Below, piece after piece: positions 8,006-16,391 of a stretch of DNA of 59,599 nt. The DNA lies in assembly GCA_034430215.1 (NCBI GenBank), contig DAOUFE010000004.1, forward strand, positions 1-59,599, in the 5' to 3' direction. A program made the position numbers and the translations under genes. The notes under the pieces are model-generated. The model did not search any database and was not told the origin of the DNA. It saw nothing but the letters and a program-made list of their open reading frames with translations. The stretch comes from UBA4782 sp034430215 (GTDB lineage Bacteria > Chloroflexota > Anaerolineae > Anaerolineales > Anaerolineaceae). How positions within the stretch are numbered: the stretch's first letter is position 1; the number at the start of each line of letters is the position of its first letter.

Positions 8006-8447
8006 AATATTCCTGGATAGTAGCGCTCTGATGGCAGGGATCATTTCCAATAGTGGGGCTTCCAGAGCATTATTACTTCTCGGAGAAGATGAGAAGCTAC
8101 TTTTATTTGTTTCAGAGCAGGTGATCGTAGAAATCGAACGAAACATTGCCCGAAAAATACCAGAGGCGTTGCCATTCGCAAGGGAAATGATCCGCCATGC
8201 CAAAATACAAATAGTGCGCGATCCGTCAAAGGAGGAAGTTATATCTCATTTAGATTGGATTAGCCATCAGGCAGATGTGCCTGTTCTGATTGCTGCAGTC
8301 AGGGCAAAGGCGGGTTTTCTTGCAACCTTGAATGTGAAGCATTTTATAGACGATCCTGATGTTGCACGAATGAGTGGAATGCTGATTGGAACTCCCGGAG
8401 ATGCTCTTCTCTGGGTAAGGAAGCAATTAACGAAAAACGGAGAGTGA
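7992..8447 (+). CDS. PIN-domain ribonuclease toxin
   Basis: The 151-residue protein is a PIN domain of the COG1569-like type that pairs with AbrB-like antitoxins. The first catalytic aspartate lies in FLDSSALMAG (D9); further acidic residues follow in QVIVEIER and in HQADVPVLIAAV. PIN toxins cut RNA with Mg2+ when the antitoxin is lost. ATG 7992 is chosen because it begins right before the conserved first strand; the frame is open further upstream but that part overlaps the antitoxin and lacks conserved sequence. Its stop codon lies within the left arm of the galE terminator hairpin. Confidence 0.85.
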   Translation: MLGIKIFLDSSALMAGIISNSGASRALLLLGEDEKLLLFVSEQVIVEIERNIARKIPEALPFAREMIRHAKIQIVRDPSKEEVISHLDWISHQADVPVLIAAVRAKAGFLATLNVKHFIDDPDVARMSGMLIGTPGDALLWVRKQLTKNGE

Positions 8448-8466
8448 ATGGAAGATCACTCTCCGT
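8437..8466 (-). terminator. Terminator of galE, overlapping the toxin gene end
   Basis: Perfect 11-base arms ACGGAGAGTGA (8437-8447) and TCACTCTCCGT (8456-8466). On the minus strand the hairpin is followed by TTTTTCG, so it mainly serves galE. The left arm includes the last codons of the PIN gene. Confidence 0.75.
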
Positions 8467-8483
8467 CTGTCAAGCCATTACAG

Positions 8484-9500
8484 CTATTTCTTAAAATCCA
8501 GGATGGTCTCCCGGATCTCTCCCCATTTCAATGCATCAGAAATGCCTTGTTCAATAGGAAGTTCTGCTTTCCACCCGATTAACTTAAAAGCTTTATCTGC
8601 ATTAGCATATGCGCCAGCCACATCGCCGGGGCGGGGAGGGGCGATCCGCTTGTTTATGGTCTTCCCATATACCTTCTCGAATGCGGTGACCATTTCCTTA
8701 ACGGTAACCCCTTTACCGGTTCCGAGATTGATCACAAGATAGTTGTCGTCAGGGTTGCCAGCACGTTCAAAAACCTGGTCAAACTCTACCATAGCGCGTA
8801 CATGTGCCTGTGCCAGGTCCCATACATGAATATAATCCCGGATACCCGTGCCATCACGAGTAGGCCAGCCATTTCCGGTGATCTCAAACACCTCCTGCCT
8901 TCCTTGGGCAGTATCGACAAGCTTGCCAACCACATGAGTGGGGAAAGGTACGTGAATACCGCTGCGCATCTTGGGATCAGCACCTATCGGGTTGAAATAC
9001 CGTAAAGCGATTCCTTTCATGCCATAAGCCACACAAAAATCTTTTAAAACCATTTCTATCATGAATTTTGTTCGTGAGTACGGACTGTTGGGGCTGATGG
9101 GAGATTCTTCTGTGACCATGAAATCGGGGGTCACATCATACAACGCAGCAGAAGAGCTGAAAACAACGCGTTTGTAACCAGCCTTTTGCAGTATATTAAA
9201 GAACTCGATCGATTTGGAAACATTGTCTTGATAATATTCATACGGAGAGGTAACCGATTCTGGCACTATGATCAACGCGGCACAATGAACTGTGGCATGA
9301 ATATCTGGATGGTCCCGGAATATCTTTCCGATAAGACCGGCATCGACAATATCGCCCTGGTAAAAGATTCTGTTCTTTGTAAATTCTCTACGACCAGTGA
9401 TGAGTGAATCAAGAATAATTGGGGTATGACCGGCGTCTTCCAATGCTGAACAGATAGTGCTGCCGATGTAACCAGCTCCCCCACTGATAAGAAACTTCAT
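8484..9500 (-). CDS. galE: UDP-glucose 4-epimerase
   Basis: The 338-residue product interconverts UDP-glucose and UDP-galactose in the Leloir pathway and in envelope sugar synthesis. It is an extended short-chain dehydrogenase: NAD-binding GGAGYIG at residues 7-13, the SSS catalytic serine region at 115-117, and Y141-S-R-T-K145. The FNPIGADP, PRPGD and GTGKGVTVKEM stretches are typical of GalE. Length fits the family. GGAGG precedes the ATG. The paired galactose role with the GH4 and GH2 enzymes elsewhere in the window is plausible but not shown by the layout. Confidence 0.93.
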   Translation of the reverse strand: MKFLISGGAGYIGSTICSALEDAGHTPIILDSLITGRREFTKNRIFYQGDIVDAGLIGKIFRDHPDIHATVHCAALIIVPESVTSPYEYYQDNVSKSIEFFNILQKAGYKRVVFSSSAALYDVTPDFMVTEESPISPNSPYSRTKFMIEMVLKDFCVAYGMKGIALRYFNPIGADPKMRSGIHVPFPTHVVGKLVDTAQGRQEVFEITGNGWPTRDGTGIRDYIHVWDLAQAHVRAMVEFDQVFERAGNPDDNYLVINLGTGKGVTVKEMVTAFEKVYGKTINKRIAPPRPGDVAGAYANADKAFKLIGWKAELPIEQGISDALKWGEIRETILDFKK

Positions 9501-9549
9501 GGATCCTCCAATTTTGAAGTATACCCTGTATTCTAACCCATCTTGGAGA

Positions 9550-11595
9550 TCATGGAGTACATTTCAAGTCACTCTGCAGAGCAGAAAGAATATCATCAGG
9601 AATTGCTTCTGAACCCATTTCGCGTTCGATGCGTTGCCAAAGCTTGCATAACACCGGTTGCATCAGCGGAGTGATTGCGTTAGCTTCATTGGTAAGGCTG
9701 ATTGCTTTTTCCCACTGGGCAGTATGCGCATACCCTTCTATGAAAACTAAGCGCTCAGCAGGGTCATTCGGGTAATCCCCCTGCGCAAAGGCTTCATCGC
9801 CCAATGTTGCTACCTGTGCCCAATAACCTTGCTGGCGTGCCAGGTCAGCTTTTTCAAAGTAATAACACCAGCCATGAGAGGGTTCGGTATCGAATATTTG
9901 TGGCATGGGCACAGCCGGAGCCCCTTCTGGAATTGGTTGAATCAGATTGACCCTGGAAAGTGCAGCTGCCTGACGGATGAGTAGCGGAAGCATTTGGTTA
10001 ACAGTGTCCAGCTCTGGGTCAAGAATTCGCACACATCCTGGTGGACTGTATACCATCGCAATCATTTGATCTGTGCTTCCTGTGAAGGTGGCTGCCAGGT
10101 AATCCTTCTTTATGGTCATACCTGGTTCGAGATTCTTCAGCGCAGTTTCAAGACGAATGCTGGGATAGAAGAACATATATTCCAGCTTATCGCTGTGATT
10201 GTCAGGTGCATACATCCAATTCAATGGCGACACCAATGAATTATCGCTGGCAAACCGGATAGGTGTATCATTCGATACAATGATCGTATCTGGTTCGATC
10301 CCGGGAGCGCGCCAAGCCAACTGCCAGAAAAGATTTTTCTGGGCATTCCAATCGCGGCGAAAATCCATTGCAACCTGAATTTGATACCCCGCAGCCAACG
10401 CGATCAAAGCTGCCAGAATGGCAGACGATACCACTGGACGTGTGGGAAGGATCCGCACTAACCCTACCAGAAACAAGCTTATTCCCAGGATAAACGGTAG
10501 GGTGAATCTGCTGGTGGCAAAGTGTAAACCGATTTCCAGGTGGGTCAGCCAGAATGGCCAACCAGCAATAATCATTCCCCATAAACCAACCAGCATGAGT
10601 ATAATAGAGCTTTTCGTTTTTCCATCAGATTCGCTTTTTTTCTGCCAGAAAATGCCTGGCAAAGTAATACCCAGTGTGGCTAGAATAACTGCAATAAAAA
10701 GCAGCGTTGACCGCAGTCCAAATTCATTCAGAACTGGAAAACCAAATGGAAGCGCCCAGGCACCCAATGTAACCTGGATAATGTCTTTGAGCACCGTCGA
10801 AATGAGGGTGATAAGGGTTTCCCAGGGGGCAGCTTTTAACTGGTCAAGCAATCCAATTTCGTAGTTGTTCGTTTGATAATCAAAGATAAAGAAGCGCCAG
10901 ATCAATGCACCGAGCCATACCAGCAGGAATGGCAGCCAATATAGCAATACGCTTTTAAGCTTTTGAAAATTTTTAAGACTTTCTTCCTTCAAGCTGAACC
11001 ACATGAACACAGGTCGCAAGAATTCCAGCAGGAAGAAATATTCAAGCGCCAGGTGGTTATAAGCCGCCAATGGAATTGCAATGAGAAAATATAGCCAGGC
11101 GTGTTTTTTGTCGCGCATGGCAAGAATTGAGAATGAAAAGGAGAGCATCAAGAAAGTGAACAGCAGGAAGAAATCGGTGTAATTGATGGCGATAGCCTGC
11201 TGGTCAAAGCCTGGATATACGGCAAAAAGAAGTGCGATCCATAATGCTACATCTTTTGTTTTATGCCATACCAACCGCAACAGCCACCAAACGCTGATGG
11301 CACTGGCAGCACGCATGAACAGCATCAACACATGCCATTTCCACGGGGTGGTACCCAACAAGGAGATGGTCAACTGCGGGATCCAGGCAATGAAAGGGCG
11401 GTTGGTCGAAAAATACCGCGTCAATCCCTCTGCACCAAGTTGCGTGCGAATGAATAAGAAAGCCCAATCATCCCAGTAATATCCCAACGAGGGGATGACC
11501 ACCCCATAAGCGAAAAAACACACCCCAAAAATGATGAAAGGTTCCGCCCAAACAGGGAGTCTAAATTCCTTTAGATATTGATACAGTTTACTCAT
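9550..11595 (-). CDS. Large multi-pass membrane protein, glycosyltransferase-39-like
   Basis: The 681-residue protein has about 10-12 transmembrane helices in its first 440 residues and a soluble C-terminal part of about 230 residues. The first external loop carries SLGYYWDDWAF, reminiscent of the acidic DD motif of GT-C lipid-linked sugar transferases. The C-terminal end has helix pairs that could be TPR-like (SHGWCYYFEKADLARQQGYW). The ATG at 11595 overlaps the stop of the GT2 gene by eight bases, pointing to translational coupling. A role in transferring or flipping a sugar made by the GT2 partner is likely; the sugar and acceptor are unknown. Confidence 0.7.
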   Translation of the reverse strand: MSKLYQYLKEFRLPVWAEPFIIFGVCFFAYGVVIPSLGYYWDDWAFLFIRTQLGAEGLTRYFSTNRPFIAWIPQLTISLLGTTPWKWHVLMLFMRAASAISVWWLLRLVWHKTKDVALWIALLFAVYPGFDQQAIAINYTDFFLLFTFLMLSFSFSILAMRDKKHAWLYFLIAIPLAAYNHLALEYFFLLEFLRPVFMWFSLKEESLKNFQKLKSVLLYWLPFLLVWLGALIWRFFIFDYQTNNYEIGLLDQLKAAPWETLITLISTVLKDIIQVTLGAWALPFGFPVLNEFGLRSTLLFIAVILATLGITLPGIFWQKKSESDGKTKSSIILMLVGLWGMIIAGWPFWLTHLEIGLHFATSRFTLPFILGISLFLVGLVRILPTRPVVSSAILAALIALAAGYQIQVAMDFRRDWNAQKNLFWQLAWRAPGIEPDTIIVSNDTPIRFASDNSLVSPLNWMYAPDNHSDKLEYMFFYPSIRLETALKNLEPGMTIKKDYLAATFTGSTDQMIAMVYSPPGCVRILDPELDTVNQMLPLLIRQAAALSRVNLIQPIPEGAPAVPMPQIFDTEPSHGWCYYFEKADLARQQGYWAQVATLGDEAFAQGDYPNDPAERLVFIEGYAHTAQWEKAISLTNEANAITPLMQPVLCKLWQRIEREMGSEAIPDDILSALQSDLKCTP

Positions 11596-12577
11596 CTGAA
11601 TGTGAATGATTGCTCCCCTCAATTTCTTCTGTGATGGTTGCGGATTTGAATTTACGAACCAGATAAACCGGGCGCCATTTGACCTGCTGAAAGATATACC
11701 CAATGTAGATGCCGATGATGCCAAGGGCGATCATCAAAGTGCCGCCTACGAAAAGCAGAACGAACATTAAAGAACTCCATCCGGGGGCAAGAAGGTCTTG
11801 CCTGCCAGACACCCAGAAGCTGAGCACGTAAATGACTTCGACCACGGAGAGCAGTAAAAAGAGTAATCCCAGTGAGATACTGATGTACAACGGAACCAAT
11901 GAAAAGGAGAAGACCGCATCCATCGACAGTCTCACCATCTTTCGCAGTGAGTATTTCGATTTACCGGCAATACGCTGTGGGGGATGAAAAGGTAGAATAA
12001 CCTTTTTATACCCCGCCCAGGCTACCATGCCGCGCAAGAACCGATGATGCTCTGGCATGGAATTGATGGCATCCACGACCTGCCGTGACATCAACCTGAA
12101 ATCTGCCCCTCCAGGGGTGATATTGGTATCACCGATCCAGTTGATGAGGCGATAAAAAACGCGCGAAGTCCAATTCTTGAAGCTGGCTTCTTTCTCCTCA
12201 ACTCTCTGGGTAAGCACAAGGTCATATCCCTGTTCAACTAGTTTCAGCATATCCTTGATCAATTCGGGTGGGTGTTGCCCGTCGCCATCCATGGTGATCA
12301 CAAAATCACCCTGTGCTTTGTTCATCCCGGCAGTTAATGCTGCCTGGTGTCCAAAATTACGGCTTAACTCAAGCACTTCCATACGTGGCTCATTTTTCTG
12401 AATTTCATCCAGCTTTTGTGAAGTGCCATCACTTGAACCATCATTAACATAAAGAAAGCGAAAATCATAGGGAAGGTCGTTCACAACTGCGGTCAAGCGT
12501 GTGTGAAAAGCTGGTAAAGCTTCCTGCTCATTGAAGACAGGAACGACAATGGTTACCAGGCATCTTTTTTCAGGCAT
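11588..12577 (-). CDS. GT2 polyprenyl-phosphate glycosyltransferase (DPM1/GtrB-like)
   Basis: The 329-residue enzyme has an N-terminal GT-A domain of family GT2: VPVFNEQEALP near the start, the D-x-D metal motif in ITMDGDGQHPPELI, and the LSRNFGHQAALTAG segment. Two transmembrane helices follow near residues 230-255 and 268-292. This is the layout of enzymes that load glucose, mannose or a modified sugar onto undecaprenyl phosphate. The downstream membrane protein overlaps it by eight bases and is the probable user of the lipid-linked sugar. No Shine-Dalgarno site is evident before the ATG. Confidence 0.88.
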   Translation of the reverse strand: MPEKRCLVTIVVPVFNEQEALPAFHTRLTAVVNDLPYDFRFLYVNDGSSDGTSQKLDEIQKNEPRMEVLELSRNFGHQAALTAGMNKAQGDFVITMDGDGQHPPELIKDMLKLVEQGYDLVLTQRVEEKEASFKNWTSRVFYRLINWIGDTNITPGGADFRLMSRQVVDAINSMPEHHRFLRGMVAWAGYKKVILPFHPPQRIAGKSKYSLRKMVRLSMDAVFSFSLVPLYISISLGLLFLLLSVVEVIYVLSFWVSGRQDLLAPGWSSLMFVLLFVGGTLMIALGIIGIYIGYIFQQVKWRPVYLVRKFKSATITEEIEGSNHSHSDE

Positions 12578-12704
12578 ATGAAGGTTTCGCTTTCTGAAAG
12601 AATAAATATACCGTTATTATATCGAAGAAGTAAGCTCATGATTTGTTGAAACCGTAAATCGTGTAAAATGATGGGTGAAATTCAATTCATTTACAGGAGA
12701 AAAA

Positions 12705-14081
12705 ATGCCCATTCCTTTTGTCGAACCCTTTCGCATAAAAATGGTAGAACCGATCCGTATGACCACACGTGAAGAACGGGTGGATATTCTGGCAAAAGCA
12801 TTCCTCAATCTGTTCAAAGTAAAGGCGGATGATGTATTTGTTGACCTTCTGACAGATAGTGGTACAAATGCCATGAGTGACCGGCAATGGGGTGCCATGA
12901 TGCAGGGCGATGAGTCGTATGCTGGAGCTCGCAGTTTTTACCACTTGAAAGATGCCATAGAAGACATTATGGGTTTTCCCATTTTCATTCCTACCCATCA
13001 GGGCCGTGCGGCTGAAGGGACTTTGTTTTCTGTAATGGTAAAAGCAGGGGATGTGGTGCCCAGCAACCGGCATTTTGATACCACCATGGGTAACTTGCTG
13101 GAATTAAAAGCCAGACCTGTTGACCTGGTAGTTGATGAATCTGCGGATCCCAAGTTAATCCGCCCATTCAAAGGAAATATGGATATTCAGAAGCTTGAGG
13201 CATTTATCAATGAAGTCGGGAAAGAGAATATCCCATTGGGCATGTTGACCATCACAAATAACACGGCAGCCGGGCAGCCGGTCTCTATGGCAAATATAAA
13301 AGCTACTGCAGCTGTGTATCATAAATATGGCATCCCATTTTTTATTGATGCCTGCCGATTTGCTGAGAATGCATATTTTATCAAACAGCGCGAAGAAGGA
13401 TACGCCAATAAGAGTATTAAGGAAATTGCAAGAGAAATCTTCTCTGTGGCAGATGGCTGTACCATGAGCGCAAAGAAAGATGCCATCGTCAATATTGGCG
13501 GTTTCATAGGGCTGCGCGATCAGGAATTATATAACCGGCTGGCAGCAAAGCTCATTTTGCATGAGGGTTTTATCACGTATGGTGGTCTGGCTGGACGTGA
13601 CCTGGATGCCATAGCACAGGGTTTGTTTGAGGGAATCGATGAGGATTATCTCAAATACCGGATCCAGCACACGCAATACCTTGGTGATGTTCTAGAGCAG
13701 GCAGGTATGCAGGTTTATAGACCTACAGGCGGTCACGCAGTGTATCTCAATGCAGGGGCTGCGTTACCGCACATCGCACCCCGTCAGTTCCCTGGTGTGG
13801 CACTGGCGAATGTTCTTTATATCGAGGGTGGTGTAAGAACCACAGAAATAGGCAGCTTGATGTTTGAGCATAAAGACCCTGTGACAGGAGAAGAAATCTC
13901 CCCTGACCTTGAGCTGGTGCGTCTGGCTATTCCACGGCGGGTATATACTCGCAGTCATCTGGATTATGTGGGAGAGGTTGCTCATATTGTGTATGAAAAC
14001 CGCGAAGCAATTCGCGGAATTAAGATAGTAGAAGCACCGGCTTTACTGCGCCATTTTCTGGCGAAAATGGCTAACATATAA
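12705..14081 (+). CDS. tnaA: Tryptophanase (tryptophan indole-lyase)
   Basis: The 458-residue PLP enzyme would split L-tryptophan into indole, pyruvate and ammonia. The family pair, tryptophanase and tyrosine phenol-lyase, differ at a few active-site positions, and here all three that I can place match tryptophanase: D125 in HFDTT, I382 in TEIGS (an arginine in tyrosine phenol-lyase), and H450 in LLRHFLAK (a phenylalanine there). The PLP lysine is K258 in SAKKDA. GGQPVS- and THQGR-type segments are intact. ATG 12705 follows ACAGGAG; a GTG 30 bases upstream lies before that site. No tnaB permease or TnaC-like leader is found next to it. Confidence 0.9.
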   Translation: MPIPFVEPFRIKMVEPIRMTTREERVDILAKAFLNLFKVKADDVFVDLLTDSGTNAMSDRQWGAMMQGDESYAGARSFYHLKDAIEDIMGFPIFIPTHQGRAAEGTLFSVMVKAGDVVPSNRHFDTTMGNLLELKARPVDLVVDESADPKLIRPFKGNMDIQKLEAFINEVGKENIPLGMLTITNNTAAGQPVSMANIKATAAVYHKYGIPFFIDACRFAENAYFIKQREEGYANKSIKEIAREIFSVADGCTMSAKKDAIVNIGGFIGLRDQELYNRLAAKLILHEGFITYGGLAGRDLDAIAQGLFEGIDEDYLKYRIQHTQYLGDVLEQAGMQVYRPTGGHAVYLNAGAALPHIAPRQFPGVALANVLYIEGGVRTTEIGSLMFEHKDPVTGEEISPDLELVRLAIPRRVYTRSHLDYVGEVAHIVYENREAIRGIKIVEAPALLRHFLAKMANI

Positions 14082-14101
14082 CTGAACTCGTGATATCGGA
14101 T

Positions 14102-16126
14102 CTATGTCCCCTGTCCGTTTTTTACAATTGGGCGGGGGATTTTTGTTGGATTTGCCATTTCAAACCGGAACATAAGACTGCCGAGTTGAACAATATCACC
14201 ATGCTGCAAAGGAACGGGCTGCTTGTCTACTGGATTATAGTTTATGTAAGTACCAGCTATGCTGTTGCAATCTGTGACTGTCCAGGTTCCTTCGGGTGTG
14301 CAGCGAAAACGGGCGTGAAGTGGATTCAGCGCTGGCGAATCAATATACCTGGTTGCCTGCCGCATGTCATTGCCTACTGTAACCACTTCTTCTGTAAGTG
14401 CCAGTGGAGGGTTGGATAATACCTGACCATCATCATTCAGCCAAACCAGTCTTGCTGAAGATAATATACTTACGGGCGGCGGTGGAACAGGGATGGTAGG
14501 AGTTTCTACTTTGCGTATAGGTCTCTTGATCACTGGTTCAGCAGATGGATTTTGGTATAAAGGCTGGCGTTGCAATGGCTGCCTGGCTGGTATTGCTGTA
14601 GAAGCTTGTTTCGGTTTTCCTGCTGGTTTTGATCCAATCTTTAACGATGCTGAACGGTTCAGAGGCTTCTTGCTACCTTTTTTTACAACCCTTATGGGCT
14701 GTTCTTTTCTTAGTATGTTGGCTTTCTTCCGCATGCTTATGATAAGGTAAATAATGGCAGCGAGAGCTAAAACTCCTGCAATACCTGCTCCAAATTTGAA
14801 GATATTAGCGGGTTCCTTAAAGGCATCCAGACCGGAGGGCTCGACGTTTATTTGAATTGGGATCTGAATACTGCGCTGTACCAAACCAAGAGTGTCTTCT
14901 ACTTCGAGCTGCAGTTGAATTGTTTTTGATTCCTGAATATCTTCCAGATTTAATATAATTTCATTGAGAGGAGGTGTGGTGCTCTGAGCCACCAGCGTTT
15001 CATCCACAAACAATCGTACTGCCTTTAATTCCCGCGTGTGACCATCTGAAAATTCTATCAGATACGATATTGGCACGGTGGATGGAGAGAGTACCCTTTT
15101 GCCTTCCTCATTCTTTATCCTGACCCTGTCAATGACAGCGGGTGGAGTGAGAAAGATGGGGGAAGGAGGTTGCACATTGATTGTAAAGCTCGCTTCGGAA
15201 CTGGTCAGGGTTTCACCAGATCGTTCTACTACTGCCTTCACAATGTGAGTATCTGATTGGTTAATCTGGGATGTATATACCGCCTGGTAAAGAAATCGCA
15301 TGGGCTGCAAATAGGTATCCAATCCGGGAAGTTCCTCACTGGTGGAAACAACATAGAACTGCCCGCCAGTATTTCCGGCAAGTTGAATGAGCGATTCACT
15401 TGCTGTGGTATTGGCTGTGCCATTTGGTGCAACCAACCAGACGAAAACTGGTACTTTTGCCAAAAGAGCTCTTTCAATCTGGTTTGGCAGATCATCAATA
15501 AGATCGTTTGGTAAAAGCGAAGTGATGTAAAAGATGACTGTGTGCATGTCAGGGCGTTGGGCGGGATCGGTTGCCAGATCCAGGGCAAGGGATAGACTGA
15601 TCAAACTGGATTGTGCACTCATCAATTCGGGCTGGTAACTGCTCACAGCTTGCTGCCAATCAGAAACACTGGTTAATTGTACAGCCTGCAACCCGGTATT
15701 GGTTGCAATCGTCAGTGAGTTGGGGGTATTCGTAGGCTGGTTTTGCGCCCAAACATTGAGGGTTTTTTGAATATACGTAAAATAATTCCCTCCTGGTGCT
15801 GTAACTGCAAAAGCAGAAGAGGGGTTATATGCAAGAATGATCTGGATGCCGGGTTCTATCCTATCTAAGGAGTCCAGAGAGATTGATTTTCCATCTTCAA
15901 TGACTGTGACCTGGTCTTTTGTCACGTCAGCCAAGAAATTCCCTGAAGGATCGAAAACTTCCATATTAAATTTCACGATGGGAAATTGACTGGTATCTGG
16001 TGCAGAAATATTTAATCTACCGGTGGAAAGAGCAGATGCAGTTGCTGAAGAAGGAGATTCACTAATTCCAAAGATCAGAATGATTATGAGGAAAATAATG
16101 ATGTGTCGATAGGAATGGGATTTCAT
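14102..16126 (-). CDS. Membrane-anchored vWA-like/FHA domain protein
   Basis: The 674-residue protein starts with a signal or anchor helix (IIIFLIIILIFGI). An extracytoplasmic region of about 400 residues follows, containing a VWFA-related fold: VFDPSG and VIEDGKSI lead into LAYNPSSAF where a MIDAS DxSxS would sit. The metal site therefore looks degenerate. A transmembrane helix (AGIAGVLALAAIIYLII) precedes a proline-rich cytoplasmic linker and a C-terminal FHA domain of about 80 residues (NPLHARFRC, GTYINYNPV, LQHGDIVQLG), which binds phosphothreonine. It could relay a kinase signal to the envelope. The ATG at 16126 is the probable start, although GAGG is rather close to it; TTG 16153 is an alternative. 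Confidence 0.75.
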   Translation of the reverse strand: MKSHSYRHIIIFLIIILIFGISESPSSATASALSTGRLNISAPDTSQFPIVKFNMEVFDPSGNFLADVTKDQVTVIEDGKSISLDSLDRIEPGIQIILAYNPSSAFAVTAPGGNYFTYIQKTLNVWAQNQPTNTPNSLTIATNTGLQAVQLTSVSDWQQAVSSYQPELMSAQSSLISLSLALDLATDPAQRPDMHTVIFYITSLLPNDLIDDLPNQIERALLAKVPVFVWLVAPNGTANTTASESLIQLAGNTGGQFYVVSTSEELPGLDTYLQPMRFLYQAVYTSQINQSDTHIVKAVVERSGETLTSSEASFTINVQPPSPIFLTPPAVIDRVRIKNEEGKRVLSPSTVPISYLIEFSDGHTRELKAVRLFVDETLVAQSTTPPLNEIILNLEDIQESKTIQLQLEVEDTLGLVQRSIQIPIQINVEPSGLDAFKEPANIFKFGAGIAGVLALAAIIYLIISMRKKANILRKEQPIRVVKKGSKKPLNRSASLKIGSKPAGKPKQASTAIPARQPLQRQPLYQNPSAEPVIKRPIRKVETPTIPVPPPPVSILSSARLVWLNDDGQVLSNPPLALTEEVVTVGNDMRQATRYIDSPALNPLHARFRCTPEGTWTVTDCNSIAGTYINYNPVDKQPVPLQHGDIVQLGSLMFRFEMANPTKIPRPIVKNGQGT

Positions 16127-16153
16127 CACCTCTATTCTATATGAAAATCTCAA

Positions 16154-16391
16154 GAAAGTTATCGAAACTCATCAAAATCCGAGAAAACTCTCATTAGATT
16201 CTCACGTGTTTTTTTGTTTTCATTAATATGGATACCTTAAACTATAAAAGTCAGAACAAGTTTCTCCTCCTTTGGCTTGAAGCTGACAGTTGTGGTTGAG
16301 GAAGCAACGGTTAATGGTTAGCAAAACGAGCAGTTATGAACTGCTCGTTTTGCATTAAAATCATGATAACAATTCACTACGAGGTGTCTTC
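16154..16391. other. Divergent intergenic region with structured leader
   Basis: This region lies between two divergent genes. It holds a perfect 15-base hairpin at 16321-16353 and a TATAAA at 16243-16248 that could be a -10 box for the plus strand. A GAGGTG ribosome-binding site for the GH4 gene is at the right end. I see no open frame of note. Confidence 0.5.
16321..16353 (+). other. Perfect hairpin in the leader of the GH4 gene
   Basis: Arms GCAAAACGAGCAGTT (16321-16335) and its exact complement (16339-16353) enclose a three-base loop. No T-run follows on either strand, so it is not a standard terminator. It may protect or control the GH4 transcript, or end a short RNA that starts near 16255. 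Confidence 0.6.

Noticed and set aside
11596..11724. N-terminal extension of the large membrane protein
   Set aside because: It is read-through of the GT2 gene in another frame; ATG 11595 starts the hydrophobic family-like sequence.
12675..12704. Upstream GTG start for tryptophanase
   Set aside because: The added ten residues are not conserved in the family and include the ribosome-binding site of ATG 12705.
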